Assembly: GCA_002296525.1 (NCBI GenBank)
Contig: DBIA01000035.1
Coordinates: 161,601-225,600 of the forward strand
Length of the DNA stretch: 64,000 nt
Source: Candidatus Neomicrothrix sp. UBA814
Lineage (GTDB): Bacteria; Actinomycetota; Acidimicrobiia; Acidimicrobiales; Poriferisodalaceae
Direction of reading: 5' to 3'
Shown: one piece after another, positions 41,825 to 50,083 of the stretch
How positions within the stretch are numbered: position 1 is the stretch's first letter
Layout of the letters: every line of letters begins with the position of its first letter
Made by a program: the position numbers and the translations under genes
The notes under the pieces: generated by a model
The model's input: the letters and a program-made list of their open reading frames with translations, nothing else
What the model was told of the DNA's origin: nothing
Databases searched by the model: none

Positions 41825-43186
41825 GTGCAACGAAGAATCATGGGCCTCGAGAATGAATACGGGGTGACCTGCACGATCAGAGGCCAGCGACGATTAAGTC
41901 CTGACGAGGTAGCCCGCTACCTCTTTCGCAGAGTCGTATCGTGGGGTCGTTCTAGCAATGTTTTTCTGGCCAACGGCGCCCGCTTGTACCTCGACGTTGG
42001 GTCGCACCCCGAATACGCGACTCCTGAATGCGACTCGGTTTACGAGGTCATATGTCACGATCGGGCTGGAGAACGAATACTGGAACGCCTAGTAGAAAAC
42101 GCCGAAGAGCGCCTAGCGGAGGAAGGCATTACTGGCAGCACTATTTACCTTTTTAAGAACAACACTGACAGTGCAGGCAACAGCTATGGGTGCCATGAGA
42201 ATTACCTCACGAGCCGTCGAGACGACTTTTCAAACTACGCCGAAGTTCTGATCCCATTTCTTGTGTCGCGCCAAATATATGCAGGAGCTGGAAAAGTTCT
42301 TCAGAGTGCACGCGGCGCAATGTACAGCATCGCTCAACGAGCCGAGCACATATGGGAGGGAGTATCAAGCGCCACTACCCGCAGTCGTCCCATCATTAAC
42401 ACCAGAGACGAGCCACACGCTGACGCAGAGCGTTACAGACGGCTTCACGTCATCGTCGGCGATTCAAATATGAGCGAATACACATCATTTCTTAAGGTTG
42501 GCGCTACAGCTTTACTTCTTCGAATGATGGAAGATCCGGCTGTGATCCTTAGGGACTTAACGCTCGAAAACCCGATACGCGCGATTAGGGAAATCAGTCA
42601 TGACATAACTTGTCGACGGAGAGTGCGGCTAGCAAACGGCCGCGAAGCAAGCGCCTTCGAAATTCAATCTGAATATTTGGAGCGGGCGCAACGGTTCGCA
42701 GAAACCAACGACCTGAATGAGGAAGAAAGACAAGCATTGTCAATGTGGGAACATTGCATGCAGGGCATCGAACAAGACCCACTAACGCTTGACCGCGAAG
42801 TCGATTGGGTAATTAAGTACCACTTACTTGAACGCTATAAGAGCAAACACGGCATAGAACTGGGCGATCCAAAGGCTGCCCTCCTGGACCTGCAATATCA
42901 CGATGTAAACCAAAACCGCGGTGTCTTCTACTTGATGCAAAAAAATGGCCTTGTAGAGCGAATCCTGGACGATTCCGATGTGGAGCTCGCTGTTGATCAA
43001 CCACCACAAACGACCCGAGCCCGTCTGCGTGGTGAATTCGTCCGGCAAGCGAAGGAACGAAAACGTGATTACACAGTTGACTGGGTGCATCTCAAACTCA
43101 ACGACCAAGCTCAACGAACAGTGCTATGCAAAGACCCCTTTTTGGCTGAAGATGAGCGCGTAGACGCCTTAATTGAGTCCCTGTAG
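41825..43186 (+). CDS. pafA: Pup ligase
   Basis: A 453-residue ligase that links the Pup C-terminal glutamate to lysines of target proteins using ATP. QRRIMGLENEYGVTC at the start holds the nucleotide-binding glutamates, Asp57 in YLDVGSHPEYATPEC is the catalytic base position, and NNTDSAGNSYGCHENYL and NTRDEPHADAERYRR are family motifs. It lacks the Dop loop that separates it from Dop. I chose GTG 41825 since PafA proteins begin with QRRIMG; GTG 41819 adds two residues. The C-terminal 70 residues form the Pup-binding domain. Confidence 0.96.
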   Translation: MQRRIMGLENEYGVTCTIRGQRRLSPDEVARYLFRRVVSWGRSSNVFLANGARLYLDVGSHPEYATPECDSVYEVICHDRAGERILERLVENAEERLAEEGITGSTIYLFKNNTDSAGNSYGCHENYLTSRRDDFSNYAEVLIPFLVSRQIYAGAGKVLQSARGAMYSIAQRAEHIWEGVSSATTRSRPIINTRDEPHADAERYRRLHVIVGDSNMSEYTSFLKVGATALLLRMMEDPAVILRDLTLENPIRAIREISHDITCRRRVRLANGREASAFEIQSEYLERAQRFAETNDLNEEERQALSMWEHCMQGIEQDPLTLDREVDWVIKYHLLERYKSKHGIELGDPKAALLDLQYHDVNQNRGVFYLMQKNGLVERILDDSDVELAVDQPPQTTRARLRGEFVRQAKERKRDYTVDWVHLKLNDQAQRTVLCKDPFLAEDERVDALIESL

Positions 43187-43194
43187 GCGATGCT

Positions 43195-44181
43195 GTGGCA
43201 AGTTTTTCCTCGCGGGTAGTCGCTCAGATCACCGATGAGCGAGACGGACTTCAAAAAGTCCGCTTTGACGACGGCTCAGATGGCTACGCGTTGGTGTCAG
43301 TGTGCGGGACTCTTGAAGCGGGTGATGAAGTGGTAGTCAACACCACTGCCGTGGATCTAGGTCTGGGTACTGGTGGATATCACGTTGTTCATTGGATTGC
43401 GAACAAACGCTCTCAACCGACTCTTCGGTCAGGTGAAATTCTGAAGGCGCGCTATCTCTCAGAACAAATTGAAGTGGACCCTTACATAGCGGTTGGTCAG
43501 GACCTAAGCGGCGCTCGAGTCCTCCTATGCCTATTACACAGCCAGCTCGGTGCAGTAGCTGTTGGCCTGAATTCTGAAAACCTGGGGTACGTGATGACCG
43601 ATCAAGCTGCCCTACCGCTAGCGCTGAGTGACTTGCTCGCCGACCTTAAGAGAGCTGGTGTTGTGAGACTGACGGCAACAGCAGGTCAAGCATTTGGTGG
43701 GGACTTAGAAGTAATTAACGTCGCCTCCGGTGTCGCGGCGCTTCTTGACCATAACTGCAACCAAATAGTGGTTGCTGCTGGTCCCGGGCACGTTGGCACA
43801 GCGTCGGACCTCGGATTTTCATCCCTTGAATTGGCCGGCCACGCAGCGATTCTGTCGGCTTTAGGGGCCAGAGTTGGGATTTGTGTTCGAGCCTCTGAAC
43901 TCGATTCCCGTGAACGTCACCAGGGAATAAGCCATCATATGGAGTCGATTTTAAGAGCGACGCCAACCGAGATTGAGGTCCCGATTCCACTCGGGACAAA
44001 GAGCGATTGGATTACTGCTCTGAACCATCGTCCCTGCCCGGTTAATCCGGTCGATGTAATCGACGCCTTACAGAAGTCCAATATTGCCGTAACGACAATG
44101 GGGCGATCATTGGAGCTAGATGCCCTCGCATGCTCATACATTGGTGCATCAGTCTCCTGGTTACTTGGCAGAGACAAGTGA
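43195..44181 (+). CDS. DUF3866 family protein
   Basis: A 328-residue actinobacterial protein of unknown function, typically close to the proteasome genes. The N-terminal part is a small beta barrel (VVAQITDERDGLQKVRFDDG). Then come VVNTTAVDLGLGTGGYHVVHW and VVVAAGPGHVGTASDLGFSSLELAGHAAIL, diagnostic of DUF3866. There is no known catalytic motif. GTG start eight bases after pafA and overlap with lepB suggest it is co-transcribed. A role with pupylation is inferred from position only. Confidence 0.85.
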   Translation: MASFSSRVVAQITDERDGLQKVRFDDGSDGYALVSVCGTLEAGDEVVVNTTAVDLGLGTGGYHVVHWIANKRSQPTLRSGEILKARYLSEQIEVDPYIAVGQDLSGARVLLCLLHSQLGAVAVGLNSENLGYVMTDQAALPLALSDLLADLKRAGVVRLTATAGQAFGGDLEVINVASGVAALLDHNCNQIVVAAGPGHVGTASDLGFSSLELAGHAAILSALGARVGICVRASELDSRERHQGISHHMESILRATPTEIEVPIPLGTKSDWITALNHRPCPVNPVDVIDALQKSNIAVTTMGRSLELDALACSYIGASVSWLLGRDK

Positions 44182-44744
44182 CCGAACGGAAGGGCAAAGG
44201 TCTCCCCGAGTTGCTGTCGACCTTAAGGTGGCGGTGGCTCCGAGAATGGTTCGTTGTCATCTTCGTAGCGCTTTTGGCAGCCTTTGCAATTCGTGCGACT
44301 CTCGTTCAGACCTATTTCATTCCATCTGAGTCGATGACGCCGACGCTGGAAGTCGGTGATCGGCTGATGGTTTACAAACTCGCGTTTACCCTTGGGGACG
44401 TAGATAGAGGCGATCTAGTTGTGTTCAACAGGCCCGCGAACATGGGTAACGCAGACATAAAAGACTTCGTAAAGAGAGTTATAGGCCTGGAGGGTGAGCG
44501 CATCAGGGCAGAAGGCGGCGCGGTTTACGTAAATGGACGACCGCTAGAGGAGCCGTACCTGACTACTGACATGTATACATCTGACTTCCCTGAGACTGAG
44601 ATACCACCCGGTTATATGTTCGTTATGGGCGACAATCGGCCCAACAGTCGCGACAGCCGCTTCTTCGGGCCAATTCATGAAGGCTTGTTGGTTGGCGAAG
44701 TCTTTCTCCGAATCTGGCCCTTTGGGGATATCGGGCGGCCGTAA
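44178..44744 (+). CDS. lepB: signal peptidase I
   Basis: A 188-residue membrane protease that removes signal peptides from Sec and Tat substrates. One transmembrane helix (FVVIFVALLAAFAIRATLV) precedes the active site. Ser52 in PSESMTPTL is the nucleophile and Lys99 in IKDFVKRVIGLEG is the general base. GDNRPNSRDSRFFGPI is the conserved box E. The GTG start overlaps the DUF3866 stop by four bases. It converges with the GDPD gene at one base, with no room for a separate terminator. It would process the Tat substrates exported by the nearby TatAC. Confidence 0.93.
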   Translation: MTERKGKGLPELLSTLRWRWLREWFVVIFVALLAAFAIRATLVQTYFIPSESMTPTLEVGDRLMVYKLAFTLGDVDRGDLVVFNRPANMGNADIKDFVKRVIGLEGERIRAEGGAVYVNGRPLEEPYLTTDMYTSDFPETEIPPGYMFVMGDNRPNSRDSRFFGPIHEGLLVGEVFLRIWPFGDIGRP

Positions 44745-44745
44745 G

Positions 44746-45468
44746 TTATTGTGCGGCCTCGAAGCCTGCCTGTAGTCGATCCACATGGTCGCTGTGAATG
44801 CCGTCAATACCCATACGGATCAGGTCCCGGATTACGCGCACGTGTTGTGCGTCCCACGCGATGCAGTAACGATTGAAGCGATGAAATAACGTTGTCAAAC
44901 CGCCTGTCCAGTCACCGTGATGAAGATTGACAGCGTCTATTTCTTGCGCCGCTAGCTCTGCTGCGTGCCGTTCAGGCCCTTGCCGCATGTCCTTTAGTCT
45001 TACCGAGTTGACTAATTTGCAATTGGTTAACTCTCGCCACGCCGCCAGAGTTGTGATTTCAGGGTGACACACCCACAAACGGGTCTCTGCTTTAAATGCA
45101 CGGGCCACATCCAGAAGTGGCTCGAATGCTGCCTCATCCTTGATATCGATCGATAATTCAAACTCAGTTCCGCAAGTCTCATAAAGTTGCGTCAACGTTG
45201 GAATGTGGGCAGGCAACTCATCGAGCTCTAACCTTTTGAGGGGCAGCCTTCTGACTCCTCGCCTAACAATGCCGTCATGGTCCAAGACGGGAGTCCCATC
45301 TTGGCTTAGCCACGCGTCGGTCTCTAATCCCGTTGCTCCAAGTTTGAGTGCTAGTTCGAACGCAGGAATCGTGTTTTCTTCGGCGTGGGCACGCGCCCCT
45401 CTGTGGGCGAACTGAAGTGGTGGCTGACGTAGAGAGGGGAGTCGCTGCTGCACGACCCGATCATTCAT
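44746..45468 (-). CDS. glycerophosphodiester phosphodiesterase family protein
   Basis: A 240-residue GDPD-family enzyme, the second in the window. FAHRGARAHAEENT carries the first His and Glu, and ETDAWLSQDGTPVLDHDG the metal site. It differs from the 11.6-kb paralogue at many positions, and the end (GIDGIHSDHVDRL) is of the standard barrel type. No signal peptide is present. I use ATG 45468; a TTG one codon upstream is also in frame. GGAGAG lies nine bases upstream. It diverges from the small membrane protein at 45510. Confidence 0.83.
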   Translation of the reverse strand: MNDRVVQQRLPSLRQPPLQFAHRGARAHAEENTIPAFELALKLGATGLETDAWLSQDGTPVLDHDGIVRRGVRRLPLKRLELDELPAHIPTLTQLYETCGTEFELSIDIKDEAAFEPLLDVARAFKAETRLWVCHPEITTLAAWRELTNCKLVNSVRLKDMRQGPERHAAELAAQEIDAVNLHHGDWTGGLTTLFHRFNRYCIAWDAQHVRVIRDLIRMGIDGIHSDHVDRLQAGFEAAQ

Positions 45469-45497
45469 CAAAGTTACTCTCCGCGCAAGGAAGGACC

Positions 45498-45503
45498 TAA
45501 TCT
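45498..45503 (+). promoter_or_regulatory. -10 box TAATCT before the 83-residue membrane protein
   Basis: TAATCT followed by six bases and GTG 45510. No ribosome-binding site. Divergent to the GDPD gene. Confidence 0.5.
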
Positions 45504-45509
45504 ACTGGC

Positions 45510-45761
45510 GTGGTAGTTCTAGGTGTGATCGCAGCACTGCTCGTGCTGCTACTCGGAGCGCTCCTATGGGCGACGCTTAGAGCAATCAGGTCAGAAGTTG
45601 CAACCTCCGTCGCAAGTCTGGAACGCGCAACGATGGCTATGGGGAAGGTGTCACTACAAAGCGAACGCGCGAGTGAACATATCGAGAGGGTCGCAAAGAT
45701 CCGTCTGAGGCGGATGCTGGTTTCGCGGCTACTTCACCGGTTCAGCTCTTCGAGGACCTAA
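45510..45761 (+). CDS. small membrane-anchored protein, unknown
   Basis: An 83-residue protein with one N-terminal transmembrane helix (VVLGVIAALLVLLLGALLWATL) and a positively charged helical tail. It resembles the short DUF948-like helical proteins in shape, but this is not a secure assignment. It lies eleven bases upstream of tatA and has its own -10 box. Its stop codon is part of the tatA -10 box. Its role with Tat is inferred from position. Confidence 0.55.
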   Translation: MVVLGVIAALLVLLLGALLWATLRAIRSEVATSVASLERATMAMGKVSLQSERASEHIERVAKIRLRRMLVSRLLHRFSSSRT

Positions 45762-45764
45762 CCT
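45759..45764 (+). promoter_or_regulatory. -10 box TAACCT of tatA
   Basis: TAACCT (its first three bases are the stop codon of the upstream gene) followed by seven bases and GTG 45772. No ribosome-binding site. Confidence 0.5.
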
Positions 45765-45771
45765 CAGTTGT

Positions 45772-46020
45772 GTGAATCTCACTCCCAACGAGGTCCTGAT
45801 TATCAGTCTGGTCGCCCTTGTGGCTCTTGGACCCAAGCAGCTACCTCAGGTTGCGCGGCAACTAGCCAGGGGAGTGGCGCAACTCCGAAGGTTCAATACG
45901 CAAATTAAGAACGAGTTCGATACCGCAGTTGACGAAGCGGTGGCCGAATCCCACGACCGAAACCTAGAACAGCAAGCGTGTGCTGAAGATAAGTTGCTTC
46001 CCCCAAGTGATAACTCATGA
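45772..46020 (+). CDS. tatA: Tat translocase subunit TatA/TatB
   Basis: An 82-residue protein with the TatA/B layout: a short transmembrane helix (EVLIISLVALVALGPKQLP), the FGPKKLP-like hinge GPKQLP, then an amphipathic helix (VARQLARGVAQLRRFNTQIKNE) and a charged tail. The glutamate at residue 7 is at the position of the TatB charge. TatA and TatB cannot be told apart by sequence alone, and this could be either. It overlaps tatC by four bases, forming a tatA-tatC operon as in mycobacteria. Confidence 0.85.
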   Translation: MNLTPNEVLIISLVALVALGPKQLPQVARQLARGVAQLRRFNTQIKNEFDTAVDEAVAESHDRNLEQQACAEDKLLPPSDNS

Positions 46021-46784
46021 AGATTCGGCGACGGGCCAAGAAATCGCCGCAAACGTTTTGGGATCACTTAGCGGAACTACGCACTCGACTTATCGTATGC
46101 GCTGTTGCCGTTGCAGTGGGTGCCGCCGTGGGACTCGTTCTATACAGCTGGCTTTTGGATAATTTTTTTCTGCCTCCTTATTGTCGAGTCTTGGAGTCCC
46201 AGGGGATAGACCGCCAGTGCAACTTGGTTATCACTGAGCCCCTTGACGGATTCCGAACCCGGATTCGGGTGTCACTTTACGTCGGGCTAGTGCTGGCAAT
46301 GCCGGTTCTGCTGTGGAATCTCTGGCGATTCGTTACGCCGGCCTTGGAGAAAAGTGAGAGAAGGTATGCCCTTCCCTTCGTTGTAAGCGGTTTTCTGCTC
46401 TTCGGTTGCGGAGCAGGGTTGGCGTACCTGACCTTTGAGCGCGCTTTAGAGTTTCTGATTTCGTTTGGCGGTGAGTCTGTTGACCCGCTTTTTTCACCAG
46501 GTGCATATCTGGGCCTGATCACATACATGATGATCGCATTCGGGATCGGTTTCGAATTTCCGATCGTCCTGATCTTTCTCCAGCTCGCGAATGTTGTATC
46601 GCCTTCGAGATTGAGTGCGCTTCGAAGGTTCGCGATCGTCGGGATCGTTGCCGGAGCCGCAATCATCACACCCTCTGGTGACCCGGTGTCGCTCGCTGCA
46701 TTATCAATTCCTATGTATTTGTTCTATGAACTATCGATCCTCATAGGTCGCGTGCTCCGACGGTCGCGCAATATTGATTCGTAA
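46017..46784 (+). CDS. tatC: Tat translocase subunit TatC
   Basis: A 255-residue multi-spanning protein with about six helices. The N-terminal FWDHLAELRTRL is the twin-arginine receptor motif, and EKSERRYALPFVVSGFLLF and FGIGFEFPIVLIFLQLANVV are typical. It forms the translocase with TatA. Its ATG overlaps the tatA stop (ATGA). It is followed by helY at eleven bases. Confidence 0.95.
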   Translation: MKIRRRAKKSPQTFWDHLAELRTRLIVCAVAVAVGAAVGLVLYSWLLDNFFLPPYCRVLESQGIDRQCNLVITEPLDGFRTRIRVSLYVGLVLAMPVLLWNLWRFVTPALEKSERRYALPFVVSGFLLFGCGAGLAYLTFERALEFLISFGGESVDPLFSPGAYLGLITYMMIAFGIGFEFPIVLIFLQLANVVSPSRLSALRRFAIVGIVAGAAIITPSGDPVSLAALSIPMYLFYELSILIGRVLRRSRNIDS

Positions 46785-46787
46785 CCT
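46782..46787 (+). promoter_or_regulatory. candidate -10 box TAACCT of helY
   Basis: TAACCT overlaps the tatC stop codon and ends eight bases before ATG 46796, which lacks a ribosome-binding site. The spacing is slightly longer than most boxes in the window. Confidence 0.4.
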
Positions 46788-46795
46788 TTTAAACA

Positions 46796-49384
46796 ATGAA
46801 TGCTGAACCGCGACCCAATGGAATTGCCATGCTGAATGAACGAGGTCTGACCCCTGACGACTTCCAAATTCAGGCATTCGAATTGTTGGAAAACGGTTCT
46901 TCGGTTTTGGTAGCAGCACCAACCTCAGCTGGTAAAACCCTCGTGGCCGAGTACGGAATTCAACGGGCGTTAAATGATGGAAGAACTGTCATATATACGA
47001 CACCAATAAAGGCTCTTTCTAACCAGAAGTTCAAAGATCTCGGACGCTGGCTTGGTAAGGAAAAGGTGGGCCTCCTTACCGGCGATAACGCGATTAGACC
47101 CGACGCCGAGGTGGTCGTCATGACCACTGAAGTACTAAGGAACATGATTTACGCGGGAAGTCCCCGCCTTGAGCGCCTCGGCCTAGTCGTTCTCGATGAG
47201 GTTCACTTTCTTCAAGATCCCTATAGGGGTCCAGTTTGGGAGGAAGTAATTATGCAACTCCCAGAAGAGACCCAGTTGGTGTGTTTGTCCGCGACGGTCA
47301 GCAACGCGACAGAGCTGGCGGCGTGGATCACAGAAGTACATAGCGACTGTGCTGCTGTAATTGAGACCACTCGCCCGGTGGAGCTCCAAAATCATTTCTT
47401 AGTTTTCGACAAACGGCACCGACATCTTCAGGAGTTTCGAACTCTGAGAGGGGGTGAGAGCAACTATGAAGTCGAGAGGTTTTTGGCCAAGATGCGTGGT
47501 CAAAAGCACCGAGGTCCTAAAAGCAGGGCAGGAGCGGTCGGTCGACCTCGAAGAATCGAAGTTATTTCCCATTTGGATGCAGCGGACCGTTTACCAGCAA
47601 TATTTTTTGTATTTTCGCGACAAGGCTGTGACGACGCTGTCCAAAATGCCTTGGAAAATGGCGTTGATTTTCTTGACGGTCGAGAGAAGCAAAGAGTCGA
47701 AACGATAGTTGAAGAGCACGTCAAGGATTTATCCAGAGACGATCTCGCATTGCTGAATTTTGATTCGTGGCTTACGGGTCTCTGTGCAGGTCTCGCATCG
47801 CACCATGCCGGCATGGTTACCCCGTTTAAAGAAGCAGTCGAAGACTGTTTTGCGGCTGGGTTACTCAAGGTGGTCTTTGCTACGGAGACGCTTGCGATGG
47901 GAGTCAACCTGCCCGCAAAGTCCGTCGTCATAGAACAACTCAGCCGCTTTCGAGGCGAAGGCCACGTCACGCTTACTGCGGGTGAATACACGCAACTAAC
48001 GGGTCGCGCTGGTCGAAGAGGAATTGATTCATCCGGTCACGCATACGCTCTTTGGAGCCCGTATGAAAGTTTCGGTGAATTGAGTCGATTAGCGCGTAGC
48101 ACGGATTTTGTTCTTGAATCAGCGTTTCGACCCACCTACAACATGGCCGCAAATCTGATGAACCGGGTCCTTCGGAATGAAGCGATTAACTTGCTCGAAC
48201 GTTCCTTTGCGCAGTACCGATCTAACAGCAACATATTGCGGCTAAACAAAAACCTAGATAAGGCAAGAGCTTCGCTGAAGACCGCTCAAGGCGAACTTAA
48301 GCGCCTTGGAGTGGAGCATGCTGGAGATGGACCTGGGACCGGAGTTCCAACCGCTACGAGTGGCCCACCCCTTGAGAAGCTTCGGCCTGGCGCGATTATT
48401 GAACGTCTCCATGGAAATGAGGCGCAGTTCTTATTGGTCTTGGGTACGACGAGCCGTCGGGGAGGGGAGCATCGGCTTCGGGTGGTCACGGCAAGAGGCA
48501 AAGTGATGATGCTCAGCCCGACGGACTTCGACACTGCACCACAATTGATAACGGACCTGGAACTACCGAAGCCATACGCCCCTAATCGACGCGAGTACCA
48601 ACGGACATGTGCTCGACTTTTAAAGCAAGCCCTAAACGAACTGGGGATCGTTCTAGAGATCCGCCGGCCAGAAGGTGACTTGCGCGCTGAACGCGCAAAG
48701 GCGACTCGACGAGTAGAGCAAGCACAAATAGGAATCGATGCGGCAAAACATCAAATCGAGGTGGCTGAAGGGGGGCTGGCTCAATCGTTAAGAGCTATCG
48801 AGGAAATAATGGACCTATTCGGCTGCAGCCAAGATTGGGTCCTCACGCCGGTGGGCAAATATTTGCAAGGCATTTTCCACGAGATGGACCTTCTGACAGC
48901 CTTGAGTCTTTCTGAGGACCTATTCACCGAACTGTCACCGCCTGAACTGGCTGGGCTGGTCTCGACCCTTACCTACGAACACCGCAGCCGACTTGATCCT
49001 CCGCCTCCTTGGTACCCAAATACCTCACTTAAAAACAAAGTGGGAGTCCTACTTACGCGCAGCGGCCAGCTGCGAAAAGCAGAGCGAGAGCGTGGTCTGC
49101 CGGAAACGCGCGAACCCGACCCAACGATTGTTGGCCTTGTTCATGGATGGGCATCAGGCCACGCGCTTGCCGATGTCGTAGATGACACATCGTCAGTTGG
49201 CGATTTCGTGCGCCATATACGACAAGTGGTAGACCTACTAAGCCAGATAGCGGACGTCGCTCCGACGCCGGAAGTGCGGGAATGTGCCCGAGAGGCTTGC
49301 CGTCTACTTGATCGTGATCTCGTGGCTGCTGCTGCGCGGCTTCAGGAGACAGAGCGCGGAATGGTCTTTGGCGATGGTGATTAA
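46796..49384 (+). CDS. helY: Ski2/Mtr4-like RNA helicase HelY
   Basis: An 862-residue superfamily 2 helicase. Walker A is APTSAGKT (residue about 41), the DEVH box is VVLDEVHFLQD, and motif VI is QLTGRAGRRGID. A long central part (residues about 460-700) includes the helical insertions, and the C-terminal 160 residues match the DSHCT domain (LSEDLFTELSPPELAGLVS). Ski2/Mtr4 relatives unwind RNA for exonuclease decay. tatA-tatC-helY is the same order as in mycobacteria (helY is Rv2092c). Its end overlaps the next gene by eleven bases. Confidence 0.93.
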   Translation: MNAEPRPNGIAMLNERGLTPDDFQIQAFELLENGSSVLVAAPTSAGKTLVAEYGIQRALNDGRTVIYTTPIKALSNQKFKDLGRWLGKEKVGLLTGDNAIRPDAEVVVMTTEVLRNMIYAGSPRLERLGLVVLDEVHFLQDPYRGPVWEEVIMQLPEETQLVCLSATVSNATELAAWITEVHSDCAAVIETTRPVELQNHFLVFDKRHRHLQEFRTLRGGESNYEVERFLAKMRGQKHRGPKSRAGAVGRPRRIEVISHLDAADRLPAIFFVFSRQGCDDAVQNALENGVDFLDGREKQRVETIVEEHVKDLSRDDLALLNFDSWLTGLCAGLASHHAGMVTPFKEAVEDCFAAGLLKVVFATETLAMGVNLPAKSVVIEQLSRFRGEGHVTLTAGEYTQLTGRAGRRGIDSSGHAYALWSPYESFGELSRLARSTDFVLESAFRPTYNMAANLMNRVLRNEAINLLERSFAQYRSNSNILRLNKNLDKARASLKTAQGELKRLGVEHAGDGPGTGVPTATSGPPLEKLRPGAIIERLHGNEAQFLLVLGTTSRRGGEHRLRVVTARGKVMMLSPTDFDTAPQLITDLELPKPYAPNRREYQRTCARLLKQALNELGIVLEIRRPEGDLRAERAKATRRVEQAQIGIDAAKHQIEVAEGGLAQSLRAIEEIMDLFGCSQDWVLTPVGKYLQGIFHEMDLLTALSLSEDLFTELSPPELAGLVSTLTYEHRSRLDPPPPWYPNTSLKNKVGVLLTRSGQLRKAERERGLPETREPDPTIVGLVHGWASGHALADVVDDTSSVGDFVRHIRQVVDLLSQIADVAPTPEVRECAREACRLLDRDLVAAAARLQETERGMVFGDGD

Positions 49385-49988
49385 GTCGGGCGGTGAGTGG
49401 GGTTGGGAATACAACAAGGGATGCCCCAGTCATTTGGCTAAGACGGATAAAGAGATCGGAGAATTTGTCGAAAACAGTTGGGCTACCGAATCGGAGGTCC
49501 CTCTAATTGGCATAGTCGGAGGTGATATCTGGCGGGCAGCGGGTTCTCCTAATGGCGGAGTCCAGAGGCTCAACACCGATAAAGCACGCAAGGCCGCTAT
49601 CGACGTCGGGGAGCTTTGGCTCGATGGTCGACGTCATGCCGTTGCGGCGCACGTTCTGTTTCTCAAAAATTGGTGGAGCGGGCCTATCACAGCAATCATG
49701 AACTCCGAATGGCGCCGAACATGGCGTGTGGCACCGCGGGCACACCCCAACGATGGGTGGTTTGACCTAGTCGCCGGTGACTTGAGTATCCACCAAAGGT
49801 GGCTCGCGTGGCAGCGAATCAAAACAGGTGACCATCTCCCCAACTCAAATCTCGAGTCTCGCCGCATCAAGGAATTCACGCACAAATTCCCAAGAGGGAC
49901 GCGAGCTGTGATTGACGGACTCTTCGTTGGGAAAGTTGAAGACGTAACGCTACGAGTCCTTCCCGACGCCGTCTCGATCATCTATTAG
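49374..49988 (+). CDS. stand-alone diacylglycerol-kinase C-terminal-type domain protein
   Basis: A 204-residue protein. The C-terminal half (WRVAPRAHPNDGWFDLVAGDL, LESRRIKEFTHKFPRGTRAVIDG, RVLPDAVSIIY) matches the beta-sandwich C-terminal domain of YegS/DAGK lipid kinases. The N-terminal part (IGIVGGDIWRAAGSPNGG) keeps a GGD segment but has no full catalytic GGDGT nucleotide site. I chose ATG 49374, which overlaps helY by eleven bases; the longer reading frame lies within helY. It may bind lipid or a lipid-linked ligand without phosphorylating it. Coupling to helY is unexplained. Confidence 0.65.
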   Translation: MVIKSGGEWGWEYNKGCPSHLAKTDKEIGEFVENSWATESEVPLIGIVGGDIWRAAGSPNGGVQRLNTDKARKAAIDVGELWLDGRRHAVAAHVLFLKNWWSGPITAIMNSEWRRTWRVAPRAHPNDGWFDLVAGDLSIHQRWLAWQRIKTGDHLPNSNLESRRIKEFTHKFPRGTRAVIDGLFVGKVEDVTLRVLPDAVSIIY

Positions 49989-50015
49989 TAGCTACCTTAA
50001 GAGGGTGCGCGACTA

Positions 50016-50073
50016 GTAGGGCAGATGGTCCTACGATCAGGGCTAGTAGAAAAAATCATCGACTCAACTAGCC
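50016..50073. repeat. inverted repeats with CTAGT motif upstream of the ThyX-like gene
   Basis: Two nested hairpins: GTAGG (50016-50020) with CCTAC (50030-50034), and GGCTAGT (50041-50047) with ACTAGCC (50067-50073). The CTAG core occurs three times in the 95-base gap (also at 50012). It could be an operator region or an mRNA leader; I see no -10 box. Confidence 0.4.
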
Positions 50074-50083
50074 GGCCCTCACA

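Noticed and set aside
44130..44177. Upstream ATG 44130 for lepB
   Set aside because: It lies inside the DUF3866 gene; the GTG at 44178 overlaps the stop codon in the usual coupled fashion and leaves a normal signal peptidase.
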